This document shows, one piece after another, positions 18,945-26,589 of a stretch of DNA of 64,000 nucleotides. The notes beneath the pieces were generated by a model. The model saw only the letters and a list, made by a program, of their open reading frames with translations, was not told where the DNA came from and ran no database searches. The position numbers and the translations under genes were made by a program. The first letter of the stretch is position 1. Each line of letters starts with the position of its first letter. Origin of the DNA: Caulobacter segnis (lineage in GTDB: Bacteria; Pseudomonadota; Alphaproteobacteria; Caulobacterales; Caulobacteraceae); the NCBI RefSeq assembly GCF_029543125.1, contig NZ_JARQWW010000004.1, positions 62,001 through 126,000 of the forward strand, read 5' to 3'.

Positions 18945-20042
18945 ATGGCCGCGCCTCTCAACTTTCAGCGCCTGAACGGCAAGACCGACATCAAGGGCCG
19001 GGGCGCCCGCTCCAATGTCACCAGCCGGTTCGACACCCTGAAGTCGGAGGACTTCGACGACGGCTGGACCGCCGAGGACGACAGGCCGCGCGTGCTGTCG
19101 ACCACCATCCAGCCGATGAAGTCCAAGACGATCATCGCGCGCAACGACAGCCCGGACATCGGCTTCGACCGCTCGATCAATCCCTATCGGGGGTGCGAGC
19201 ACGGCTGCATCTACTGCTACGCCCGCCCGGCCCACGCCTATCTGGGCCTGTCGCCCGGCCTCGACTTCGAAAGCCGCCTCTACTTCAAGCCCGAGGCCGG
19301 CAAGCTGCTGGACAAGGAGCTGTCCAAGCCGACCTACAAGCCCGGCGCCATTCACATCGGCGGCGACACCGACCCCTATCAGCCGCAGGAGAAGCGGATG
19401 CGGGTGACGCGTGCGGTGCTGGAGACCCTGCAGCGGTTCAACCACCCATTCTCGATCATCACCAAGTCGGCCCTGATCACCCGCGACCTCGACATCCTGG
19501 GGCCTATGGGCAAGGCGAACCTGGCGCACGCGGCGGTGTCGATCACCACCCTGGATCGCCGTCTGGCCCGCAGCATGGAGCCCCGCGCAGCCACGCCCGA
19601 GCGTCGCCTGGACGCCATCCGCCAGCTCACCGAAGCGGGCGTGCCGACCATCGTCATGTTCGCCCCCTCCATCCCCGGCCTGAACGATCACGAGATGGAG
19701 GCGGTGCTGGAACGCGCCGCCGAGGCGGGCGCGGTGGGGGCCGGCTATGTAGCCCTGCGCCTGCCTAGGGAGATCAAGGACCTGTTCCGCGAATGGCTGG
19801 CCACCGACCATCCGGACCGCGCCAGCCGGGTCATGTCCCTGGTCCGCCAGATGCGCGGCGGCCTCGACTATGACGCCGAATGGGGGCAGCGGATGACTGG
19901 GCAAGGCCCTGTGGCCGAGGTGATGAACCGCCGCTTCAAACTCGCTGTCGCAAGGCTGGGGCTGGACCGCCGCTGGGGCGCGCTGGACCTGACGCAGTTC
20001 CGCGTGCCGCCCAAGGCTGGGGATCAGATGAGCCTGTTTTAG
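18945..20042 (+). CDS. PA0069-family radical SAM protein, SplB-like, SOS-controlled
   Basis: The 365-residue protein has the radical SAM cluster motif CEHGCIYCYARP (CX3CX2C) near residue 85, preceded by NPYRGCEHGC. GGDTDPYQPQEK and the SITTLDRRLARSMEPRAATP segment are typical of COG1533/PA0069 proteins, related to spore photoproduct lyase. The substrate is not established. The start is set by a promoter whose -10 ends 6 bases before the ATG. An exact LexA box in that promoter points to DNA damage induction and hence a repair-related role, which is inference. It ends MSLF with no terminator visible before the repeat pair downstream. Confidence 0.93.
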   Translation: MAAPLNFQRLNGKTDIKGRGARSNVTSRFDTLKSEDFDDGWTAEDDRPRVLSTTIQPMKSKTIIARNDSPDIGFDRSINPYRGCEHGCIYCYARPAHAYLGLSPGLDFESRLYFKPEAGKLLDKELSKPTYKPGAIHIGGDTDPYQPQEKRMRVTRAVLETLQRFNHPFSIITKSALITRDLDILGPMGKANLAHAAVSITTLDRRLARSMEPRAATPERRLDAIRQLTEAGVPTIVMFAPSIPGLNDHEMEAVLERAAEAGAVGAGYVALRLPREIKDLFREWLATDHPDRASRVMSLVRQMRGGLDYDAEWGQRMTGQGPVAEVMNRRFKLAVARLGLDRRWGALDLTQFRVPPKAGDQMSLF

Positions 20043-20046
20043 GCGT

Positions 20047-20149
20047 GCGGCTTCGAGACGCGCTTGCGCGCTCCTCAGCATGACGAGCTTTGTTGCATTC
20101 TGAATTCGTCATCCTGAGGAGCCGGCTCAGCCGGCGTCTCGAAGGACGC
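20047..20149. repeat. Dispersed palindromic repeat, inverted pair
   Basis: A minus-strand copy at about 20047-20088 (GTCATGCTGAGGAGC, GC stem, GCGTCTCGAAGC when read on the minus strand) is followed by a plus copy at 20108-20149 (GTCATCCTGAGGAGC to GCGTCTCGAAGGACG). Same family and same head-to-head arrangement as 2479-2580, again between convergent genes. Confidence 0.85.
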
Positions 20150-20229
20150 TACGCCGCCCGCTCCCCCGCCAGGGCGGCGAAGGCGGCGTCGGCACGGTGG
20201 GCTGGCCCGGTGCCCCTGGCGTCGGCCCT

Positions 20230-21477
20230 CTAGCGCGTGAAGACGCTGACCAGCTCGATGTGCGGCGACCACAGGAACTGGTCGACGGGCATCACCTTCT
20301 CCAGCCTGAACCCGGCGTCCACCAGGGTTCGGGCGTCGCGGGCGTAGGTGGCGGGGTTGCAGGATACGCTCACCACCTTGGCCACCTTGGACTTGGCGAT
20401 CTCGGCGGTCTGTTCTGCGGCCCCGGCACGCGGCGGATCGATGACCACCACATCGGTCTTGGCCAGTTCGGTGGACAGCACCGGACGACGGACCAGATCG
20501 CGCGCCTCGGCCTTGATCGGTTTCAGGCCCGGCGCCGTGCCGATGGCCGCGTTCAGGGCGCGGATGGCCCCTTCGGTGAAGTCTGCGGCGTGGACGGCGC
20601 CGATCTCCGCGAGACGGAAGGTGAAGGTCCCGGCCCCGCAATAAAGGTCGGCGAGGCGGCTGGCGCCCTGCGACGCCTCCACGGCGAAGTCGACCATGGC
20701 CTTCTCCGCCGCCGGCACAGCTTGCAGGAAGGCGCCGGCCGGCAGGGCGACGGCCGCCGGTCCCATGCGGACCACGGCCTGGCGCTCCCCATAGACCGGC
20801 TCGCCGGCCATGGTGACGCGGGCGAAATTGGCGGCCTGAGCGGCCTCCGCCGCGCGCATGCGGGCGTCGGCGGACAGCCCGCCGCTCTTGCGCTCAACCC
20901 CGGTCACATCGACGTCGATGCCGGTGGCGGTCAGGGTCACGTGCAGGGTCGGCGCGGACTTCGGATGCTCCAGGAACGGCTCGGCCAGCTTCCGCAGGGC
21001 CGGGAACGCCGCCACCAGGCGCGGGTCGGTGATCGGGCATTCGCCGATCTCCACCAGATCCCAGGACCGCCGCGCCTTGAACCCGATGCGCGCGCCGCCC
21101 TTGCCCTTGCGGGCGTGCAGGGACAGACGCCGGCGCGTGGCGGGAGGCGAGGCGAAGGTCGGCAGGATCTCCGTCTCGATCCGCTCCCGCGACAGGGTCA
21201 GGCGCACCTGTTCGCGCTTCCATTCCAGATAGGGCGCGCTGTCCCAGTGCTGCAGGGCGCAGCCGCCGCATTCGCCGAAATGCACGCAGGACGGGGAGAC
21301 GCGCTCAGCGCTGGCCTGCAGGATCTCCAGCACCTCGCCCCGCGCGTTCTCGACCCGCGCGCGAACCAGTTCGCCCGGCAGGGTCAGGGGCACGAAGGCC
21401 GGGCCTTCCGCCAGACCGTCGCCCTGGGCGCCGATGGCGTTTATGGTCAGGTCGCGGACCTCGGCGGGCTTGCCCAT
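20230..21477 (-). CDS. Class I SAM-dependent RNA methyltransferase (RlmD/TrmA family)
   Basis: The protein has 415 residues from the ATG at 21477 (MGKPAEVRDLTINAIGAQGD), with AGGAAG upstream; the longer frame starts with TTG and has no ribosome site. An N-terminal TRAM-like beta domain comes first. An Fe-S motif follows at about 75-90 (SCVHFGECGGCALQHW, C-x5-C-x2-C). The SAM site is LADLYCGAGTFTFRLAE, with VVIDPPRAGAAEQT, and the catalytic Cys is in SVSCNPATYARDA. Members make 5-methyluridine in 23S rRNA or tRNA. Which position is modified cannot be told from the sequence. Confidence 0.93.
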   Translation of the reverse strand: MGKPAEVRDLTINAIGAQGDGLAEGPAFVPLTLPGELVRARVENARGEVLEILQASAERVSPSCVHFGECGGCALQHWDSAPYLEWKREQVRLTLSRERIETEILPTFASPPATRRRLSLHARKGKGGARIGFKARRSWDLVEIGECPITDPRLVAAFPALRKLAEPFLEHPKSAPTLHVTLTATGIDVDVTGVERKSGGLSADARMRAAEAAQAANFARVTMAGEPVYGERQAVVRMGPAAVALPAGAFLQAVPAAEKAMVDFAVEASQGASRLADLYCGAGTFTFRLAEIGAVHAADFTEGAIRALNAAIGTAPGLKPIKAEARDLVRRPVLSTELAKTDVVVIDPPRAGAAEQTAEIAKSKVAKVVSVSCNPATYARDARTLVDAGFRLEKVMPVDQFLWSPHIELVSVFTR

Positions 21478-21718
21478 GAACTTGGAACTTCCTGTGGGAT
21501 CGCCTCGTTTCAAGCTTCACAGTGAAGCTGTCGGGGCGCGAGACCGCCGCCCTTACCACAGCCAGCCGTGGATCGCCGCCCTCGTTCTTGGACGGCTCCG
21601 ATGAACGAATATGAACGGATCGCTCAAGCACCGTTCAGCTTCATTCATCTAGACAGAACCCATCAGCAGCGTACCGGCCGGGAAGGGTTGGTGCGAAGCG
21701 GTCGGAAGGAGCTCTCTT

Positions 21719-22135
21719 ATGAAGACCATTCTCGCCATCGCCGCGGCCGTCGCGGTCACCGTCCCGACCCTGGCTGTTCCCCAATTCGCCGCCGCGCAAT
21801 CGGCCCGCTCCTACGGTTCGGGCGACGTCTGCCGCTCGGAGCAGAAGCGCAAGGCCAACCAGGGCACGATCATCGGCGGCCTGTCGGGCGCCCTGCTGGG
21901 CGGCGCGGTCGCCGGCAACGGCGCCAAGACCGAGGGCGCGGTCCTCGGCGGCGTGGTCGGCGCGGTCGCCGGCCACCAAATTGCCAAGGGTCGGGTCAAG
22001 TGCGTGGACTACCCGCGCCGCGTCCAGGCGCGCCGCGACTGCCGCTGGGTCAATGAATACTACGGCGGCCGCAACCACGGCTTCGAAGTCTGCCGCGGCC
22101 GCGACGGCACCTGGCGTCCGTCCGGCCGAGGCTAG
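21719..22135 (+). CDS. Secreted glycine-zipper protein
   Basis: The protein has 138 residues with an AAGGAG ribosome site and a signal peptide cut near AAAQ. A glycine-zipper pair of hydrophobic helices occupies about 45-88 (IIGGLSGALLGGAVAG, VLGGVVGAVAGHQIA). The tail contains four Cys with aromatic and basic residues (CVDYPRR, RDCRWVNEYY, FEVCRGRDGTW). It is an envelope protein of unknown function and a diverged tandem paralogue of the next gene. Confidence 0.8.
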   Translation: MKTILAIAAAVAVTVPTLAVPQFAAAQSARSYGSGDVCRSEQKRKANQGTIIGGLSGALLGGAVAGNGAKTEGAVLGGVVGAVAGHQIAKGRVKCVDYPRRVQARRDCRWVNEYYGGRNHGFEVCRGRDGTWRPSGRG

Positions 22136-22200
22136 GGCCGGCGCGGCTAAATTTCGCCAATAACAACAAGCAGCATCACCGCTCTCTTAGGGGTAACCAC

Positions 22201-22797
22201 ATGAACTTCCGTTCCAAGATCGCCGCCGGCTTTGGCCTGGTCGCCTCCGTGGCGGCCCTGGCCGGCGCCTCGGCCATGCCCACGGTGGCGGCGGCCCAGC
22301 CCGGCTACTACGACAGCCGCGGCGGCTACTATTACGATCCCTGCCGTCGTGACACGACCAACCGCGGCACCGCCGGCGGCCTGGTCGGCGCTGGTCTCGG
22401 CGCCCTGATCGGCAGCGGCGTCGCCGCCAAGGGCGTCCGCACCGAGGGCGCGGTTCTCGGCGGTCTGGTCGGCGCCTTCGCGGGCAGCGCGGTGGGCCGC
22501 AACGGCGCCGCCTGCGAGCCGGGCCAGCGCGCTGCCTACACCCCGCCGCCGCCTCCGCCGGAAGTCAGCCACTATGATGGTCGCGACTATTACGACCGCT
22601 ATCAGGACCGTTACTCGGCCCGTTATGACGACCGCGACCGCTATGACGACCGCGCCGTTCCGGTGGCCGAGGCCGCTCCGGGCACGGGGACCTGCACCCT
22701 GGCCGAAAGCCCGATCCACCTGCCGGACGGCCGCATCCAGAAGCGCTTCGTCCGCGTCTGCCAGGACGCCCGCGGCGACTATCAGGTCGTCGACTAA
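22201..22797 (+). CDS. Secreted glycine-zipper protein with Tyr/Asp-rich tail
   Basis: The protein has 198 residues with a signal peptide ending near VAAAQ. The glycine zipper lies at about 60-100 (GLVGAGLGALIGSG, VLGGLVGAFAGSAVG), aligned with that of the previous protein including a shared RTEGAVLGG / KTEGAVLGG core. A proline run is followed by a YDDRDRYDD-type repeat, then a conserved-looking end (CTLAESPIHLPDGRIQKRF). It probably arose by duplication of the neighbour and then gained the charged tail. It is an envelope protein of unknown role. Confidence 0.8.
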   Translation: MNFRSKIAAGFGLVASVAALAGASAMPTVAAAQPGYYDSRGGYYYDPCRRDTTNRGTAGGLVGAGLGALIGSGVAAKGVRTEGAVLGGLVGAFAGSAVGRNGAACEPGQRAAYTPPPPPPEVSHYDGRDYYDRYQDRYSARYDDRDRYDDRAVPVAEAAPGTGTCTLAESPIHLPDGRIQKRFVRVCQDARGDYQVVD

Positions 22798-22804
22798 ACA
22801 GCCT

Positions 22805-23863
22805 CTACAGAGGTGAATCCTTCTTGAGGCGGGGCAGCAGCGGCTGTCCCGCCTCTTTCTTTTCGGCGATCTCGCGTTGGGTGGCGGCCAAGCTGAGATA
22901 GCGCGCCGCGTTCGGGGGATGGCTGGAGCCCTTGCGGATCTGGCTCGGGTCCAGAGTGCTCATCCGCCGCCACAGCTTTTCCGGCTCGTTCGCGCCATAG
23001 CCGGCCCTAGCCGCGAAATAGAGCCCCACATAGTCAGCCTCGGTTTCGAACGCCTGCGAGAAGGCGGCGTCGCCGATCGAGGCGCCGATCTCCGCGAGAT
23101 CGCCGTCACCGCCCAAAGCAGCGTCCAGCAAGGCGCCGCCGATTGCTCCGGCGACCCTGTTGATCTGCGATTTCTGAATATGGCGCATGACGTTGTGCGC
23201 CAGCTCATGGCCGAGGATGAGCGCGATCTCGTCGTCGCTCTGCGCGAACCGCAGCATGCCGCGATAAAAGCGGATGACATCCCCATCCGCCGTCGCATTC
23301 AGGTCTGAGCCATCCACGAGATAGAATGGATAGCCGCAGACCTGCTTGCCAGCGATGTCGAGATTGATCGTCTCGCCGTTGCGCAGGATCGTGAGGCGCT
23401 GCGATCCATGCAATGCGGCCGCCAACAGCCCCCTCGCCGACTTGCCGGCCTTGGGTCCCTTGGCGACCGGCGTGCCGTTCACCGCGAGAAGCACGTCCCC
23501 TCGACGCAGGCCGGCGGCGCCCGCCGGTCCCTTTTCATCCAGCCACGCGACCTGCGGCGCGCTTGACACACCGCGCACAGCCTTGGCCGCGGAACGCATC
23601 TGGGCGGAGTAGTCATAGATCGTCTCGAAGGTCGCGCCGATCGACATGCCTCGCCGACGGCAAAGCTCCACGTTGGCGGAACTGATCCGATGCGCCACGC
23701 GATAGAAGCGCTCGTCCTCCGCCGACCGGACGCCGAGCACGTACTCCTGCTGCCGCCGAACCTCCTCGTTCCGGGCGTCGATGCTGACTTCCGGTCCCTC
23801 GGTCACAGGCGTGGCGCAGCCGAGCAGGCTCGCGGCCGCGAGGGCGACGATGCAACGCTTCAT
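22805..23863 (-). CDS. PDZ-M48 zinc metalloprotease lipoprotein
   Basis: The 352-residue protein has a lipobox (LLGC, Cys at about 16), so it is likely anchored at the periplasmic side. A PDZ-like module lies at about 95-170 (AGAAGLRRGDVLLAVNGTPV). The M48 domain has HELAH at 219-223 and the third zinc ligand in FETEADYVGL at about 275. Such proteases act in envelope quality control. PDZ placed before the peptidase is less common than the M48-TPR layout. Base composition at third positions looks somewhat less GC-rich than its neighbours by eye. Confidence 0.88.
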   Translation of the reverse strand: MKRCIVALAAASLLGCATPVTEGPEVSIDARNEEVRRQQEYVLGVRSAEDERFYRVAHRISSANVELCRRRGMSIGATFETIYDYSAQMRSAAKAVRGVSSAPQVAWLDEKGPAGAAGLRRGDVLLAVNGTPVAKGPKAGKSARGLLAAALHGSQRLTILRNGETINLDIAGKQVCGYPFYLVDGSDLNATADGDVIRFYRGMLRFAQSDDEIALILGHELAHNVMRHIQKSQINRVAGAIGGALLDAALGGDGDLAEIGASIGDAAFSQAFETEADYVGLYFAARAGYGANEPEKLWRRMSTLDPSQIRKGSSHPPNAARYLSLAATQREIAEKKEAGQPLLPRLKKDSPL

Positions 23864-23914
23864 GGTTCATTCCCCGAATGACCCGCGAAAGTTGTTCGTC
23901 GAACGTTGTTATGG

Positions 23915-24646
23915 TCAAGCTGGGCGGATTGCCCAAACGAGGTGCTCAACAGCACCTTCGCCACCAAGGATCGGGCTGGGCGCGGTTTCGCGCACGATCC
24001 AGCCGCTGTCTGCCAGGAAAGCCAAGACATCGGCCACCGCCTTGTCCCGCGCCGCCTCGTCCTTCACCAGGCCGCCCTTGCCGATGTTCTCGCGACCGAC
24101 CTCGAACTGCGGCTTGATCAGCGCGACCAGGCTCGCCCCCGGCGCCGCCAGGATCAAGGCCGCCGGCAGGGCCTTGGCCAGGGAGATGAAGCTGACGTCG
24201 CTGACGATCAGGCCGGGCGCCTCCGGGATCAGGCCTGCGTCCAGCGACCGGGCGTCCGTCCCCGACAGATCGACCACGCGCGGATCGCCGGCCAGCTTCG
24301 GGTGCAGCTGCCGTCGCCCCACATCCACCGCATAAACCTTCGCCGCGCCGCGGCTGAGGCAGACCTCGGTGAAGCCGCCGGTGGAGGCGCCGACGTCGAC
24401 GGCCACCCTGCCCTCCACCGGGATCGGCCACAGGTTCAGGGCATGGTCCAGCTTCAGCGCCCCGCGCCCGACCCAGGGATGCGCCGCTTCGGCGACGATC
24501 TGCGCATCCTCGGCCAGCATGTCGGAGGCCTTTGCCACCACCGCGCCGCCGGCCGTCACCCGCCCCGCTTCGATAGCGGCGCGGGCCTTGGCGCGGCTGT
24601 CAAACAGGCCGCGTTCGACCAGCAGGATGTCGGCGCGCTTCTTCAT
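23915..24646 (-). CDS. tlyA: TlyA-family rRNA 2'-O-methyltransferase / hemolysin
   Basis: The 243-residue protein starts at the ATG at 24646 (MKKRADILLVERGLFDSRAK) with AAGGAG 5 bases upstream. An N-terminal S4 RNA-binding domain (residues about 1-60) is followed by an FtsJ-like methyltransferase fold (VAVDVGASTGGFTEVCLSRG, LIVSDVSFISL, LIKPQFEVG). Mycobacterial TlyA methylates 16S and 23S rRNA cytidines; other members are annotated as hemolysins. It is divergent from the amidase gene. Confidence 0.93.
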   Translation of the reverse strand: MKKRADILLVERGLFDSRAKARAAIEAGRVTAGGAVVAKASDMLAEDAQIVAEAAHPWVGRGALKLDHALNLWPIPVEGRVAVDVGASTGGFTEVCLSRGAAKVYAVDVGRRQLHPKLAGDPRVVDLSGTDARSLDAGLIPEAPGLIVSDVSFISLAKALPAALILAAPGASLVALIKPQFEVGRENIGKGGLVKDEAARDKAVADVLAFLADSGWIVRETAPSPILGGEGAVEHLVWAIRPA

Positions 24647-24736
24647 GCGCACTCCTTAGACTCCCCCTCTCCTGGCGTCATGGGGTTGCGAAGCCCAAGC
24701 ATTACAGGCCAGTTTGGGACAAACGGGAGGGTTTGG

Positions 24737-26215
24737 ATGTCTCTGCTTCGTCGCGATCTGCTGGCCGCCGCAGCGGCCGCCGGCCTGGCCCCCGCCCTGC
24801 CCGCCGTCGCCGCCAGCGCGCACACGCCCTGGACGCCCGACGCCACCGAGATCGCCAGCCGCATCCGCCGCAAGAAGCTGTCGCCGGTCGAAGCGGTGGA
24901 GAGCGCCATCCGCCGGGCCGAGGCCCTGAACCCCAAGCTCAACTTCATGGTCACGCCCGACTATCAGCGCGCCATGGACAAGGCCAAGAAGGGCGGCCAG
25001 ACCGGCCCCTTCGCCGGCGTGCCCTTCCTGGTGAAGGACCTGAACGACGTCATCGGCCTGCCCACCCGCTACGGCTCGCGCACCGGGGCCCGCGCGCAGG
25101 CGGCGAAGATGCAGGAGCCCTATGTGGACGCGCTGGAGCGCGCGGGCTTCATCATCATCGGCAAGTCGGCGACGCCGGAGTACGGCTTCCTGCCGACCAC
25201 CGAGCCTCTGGCCTCCGGCCCCACCCGCAATCCCTGGAACCTGGAGCGTTCCAGCGGCGGCTCCTCCGGCGGGGCGGCGGCGGCCACGGCGGCCGGGGTG
25301 GTGTCCATCGCCCACGCCAATGACGGCGGCGGCTCGATCCGCATTCCCGCCGCCAACTGCGGCCTGTTCGGGCTGAAGCCGTCGCGTGGACGGATGATCG
25401 CCGGGCGGGAACCGGCCCGCGCCATCGACCTGGCCGTTGAGCACTGCGTTTCGCACAGCGTCCGCGACAGCGCCGCCCTGTTCGCCGCCACCGAGAACAC
25501 CGCCGCGGGCGCGCCGCTGACGCCGGTCGGCTTCGTCCTCGGCCCGTCCAAGCGCCGCCTGCGCGTGGGCGTGCTGATCGAAGGCGGCACCGGCCTGAAG
25601 CCGGACGCCGAGGTCGCCCGAGCGGTTGAGAACGCCGGCCGCCTGCTGCAGGGCCTCGGCCACACGGTCGAGCCCACCAAGTGGCCCATCGACGGGCCGC
25701 AGTTCGCCCAGGACTTCAACGCCCTGTGGGGCTCGTCCGCCGCCGGCCTGGTGGACATGCTGACCAAGGCCATGGGCAAGGCGCCCGACGCCTCGATCAT
25801 GGAGCCCTTCTCCCTCGGCGTCGCCCAACTCGGCGCTTCACCGCCTGGCGGGATGGAGGGCGTTCTCACCCGGCTGAAAGCGGCGGGCGCGGCCTATGAC
25901 GCCTGGTTCAACCGCTACGACGTCATCCTGTCGCCGGTGCTCGGCAAACCGCCGGTGGAGCTGGGCTACGTGTCCGGCGACGTGCCGTTCGACACCCTGA
26001 TTCAGCGCCTTGTGGCCTATGTGGGCTACACCCCGCTGGAGAACGTGGCCGGCGCCCCAGCCATGAGCGTACCCCTGCACTGGACGCCGGACGGCCTGCC
26101 CGTAGGCGTGCAGTTCGCCGCCAGGGCCGGCGACGAGAAGACGCTGTTCGAGCTGGCCTACGAGCTGGAGCACGCCCATCCGTGGGCGCACCGCCGGCCG
26201 CCGGTTCACGCCTGA
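24737..26215 (+). CDS. Tat-exported amidase (amidase signature family)
   Basis: The protein has 492 residues from the ATG at 24737, with GGGAGG upstream; the much longer open frame crossing tlyA is not coding. The N-terminus LLRRDLLAAAAAAGLAPALP is a twin-arginine-type signal. The amidase catalytic triad is visible as Lys in PFLVKDLNDV, the cis-Ser in ERSSGGSSGGAAAA, and the nucleophile Ser in NDGGGSIRIPAANCG. It hydrolyses amide bonds, probably in the periplasm. The substrate is unknown. Confidence 0.92.
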   Translation: MSLLRRDLLAAAAAAGLAPALPAVAASAHTPWTPDATEIASRIRRKKLSPVEAVESAIRRAEALNPKLNFMVTPDYQRAMDKAKKGGQTGPFAGVPFLVKDLNDVIGLPTRYGSRTGARAQAAKMQEPYVDALERAGFIIIGKSATPEYGFLPTTEPLASGPTRNPWNLERSSGGSSGGAAAATAAGVVSIAHANDGGGSIRIPAANCGLFGLKPSRGRMIAGREPARAIDLAVEHCVSHSVRDSAALFAATENTAAGAPLTPVGFVLGPSKRRLRVGVLIEGGTGLKPDAEVARAVENAGRLLQGLGHTVEPTKWPIDGPQFAQDFNALWGSSAAGLVDMLTKAMGKAPDASIMEPFSLGVAQLGASPPGGMEGVLTRLKAAGAAYDAWFNRYDVILSPVLGKPPVELGYVSGDVPFDTLIQRLVAYVGYTPLENVAGAPAMSVPLHWTPDGLPVGVQFAARAGDEKTLFELAYELEHAHPWAHRRPPVHA

Positions 26216-26219
26216 CCGG

Positions 26220-26585
26220 TCAGTTCATGCCCTGGCCGCGCGCCTTGATGTCCTTGAGCATGTCTTCGACCACGGCGAAGTCGATCTTGTCGGGCTTGCT
26301 ATAGCGCACGCAGCCCTTGCCGCAGTCGATGCCGCCGAGCCGGTCCTTGAACCGGTCCACGGCGGTTTGGCCGGCATAGAAGGCGATGTGGCGCTTCTGG
26401 CTGTTGAAGGCCACGGACGGGTCCTGGCCGTTCACGCTGTAGCCCGGCATGCCCCAGGCCATCTTCTCTTCATAGCCGTCGAGGACGCTTCGGCAGAGAT
26501 CGCGCAACCGCTGAAGGGCGGGCAGACGATCGGCTTCAACCGTCTGCATGTACGCATCGACCGTCGCGGCCTTCGACTGCACCAT
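26220..26585 (-). CDS. DUF1801 (YdhG/YjbR-like) small protein
   Basis: This 121-residue protein has the DUF1801 pattern: ATVDAYMQTVEADRLPALQRLRDLC, then EKMAWGMPGYSVNG, IAFYAGQTAVDRFKDRL and GKGCVRYSKPDKIDFAVVEDML. The family resembles the frataxin-like fold, and its biochemical role is not settled. It lies 4 bases downstream of the acyl-CoA synthetase gene and is likely cotranscribed. Confidence 0.88.
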   Translation of the reverse strand: MVQSKAATVDAYMQTVEADRLPALQRLRDLCRSVLDGYEEKMAWGMPGYSVNGQDPSVAFNSQKRHIAFYAGQTAVDRFKDRLGGIDCGKGCVRYSKPDKIDFAVVEDMLKDIKARGQGMN

Positions 26586-26589
26586 GGGG

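Noticed and set aside
23894..23908. Near LexA box GTTC-N7-GTTG upstream of the M48 gene
   Set aside because: One mismatch in a conserved half-site and no repair gene adjacent; likely chance.
23906..24736. N-terminal extension of the amidase frame
   Set aside because: Lies antisense to tlyA; the Tat-type signal and ribosome site place the start at 24737.
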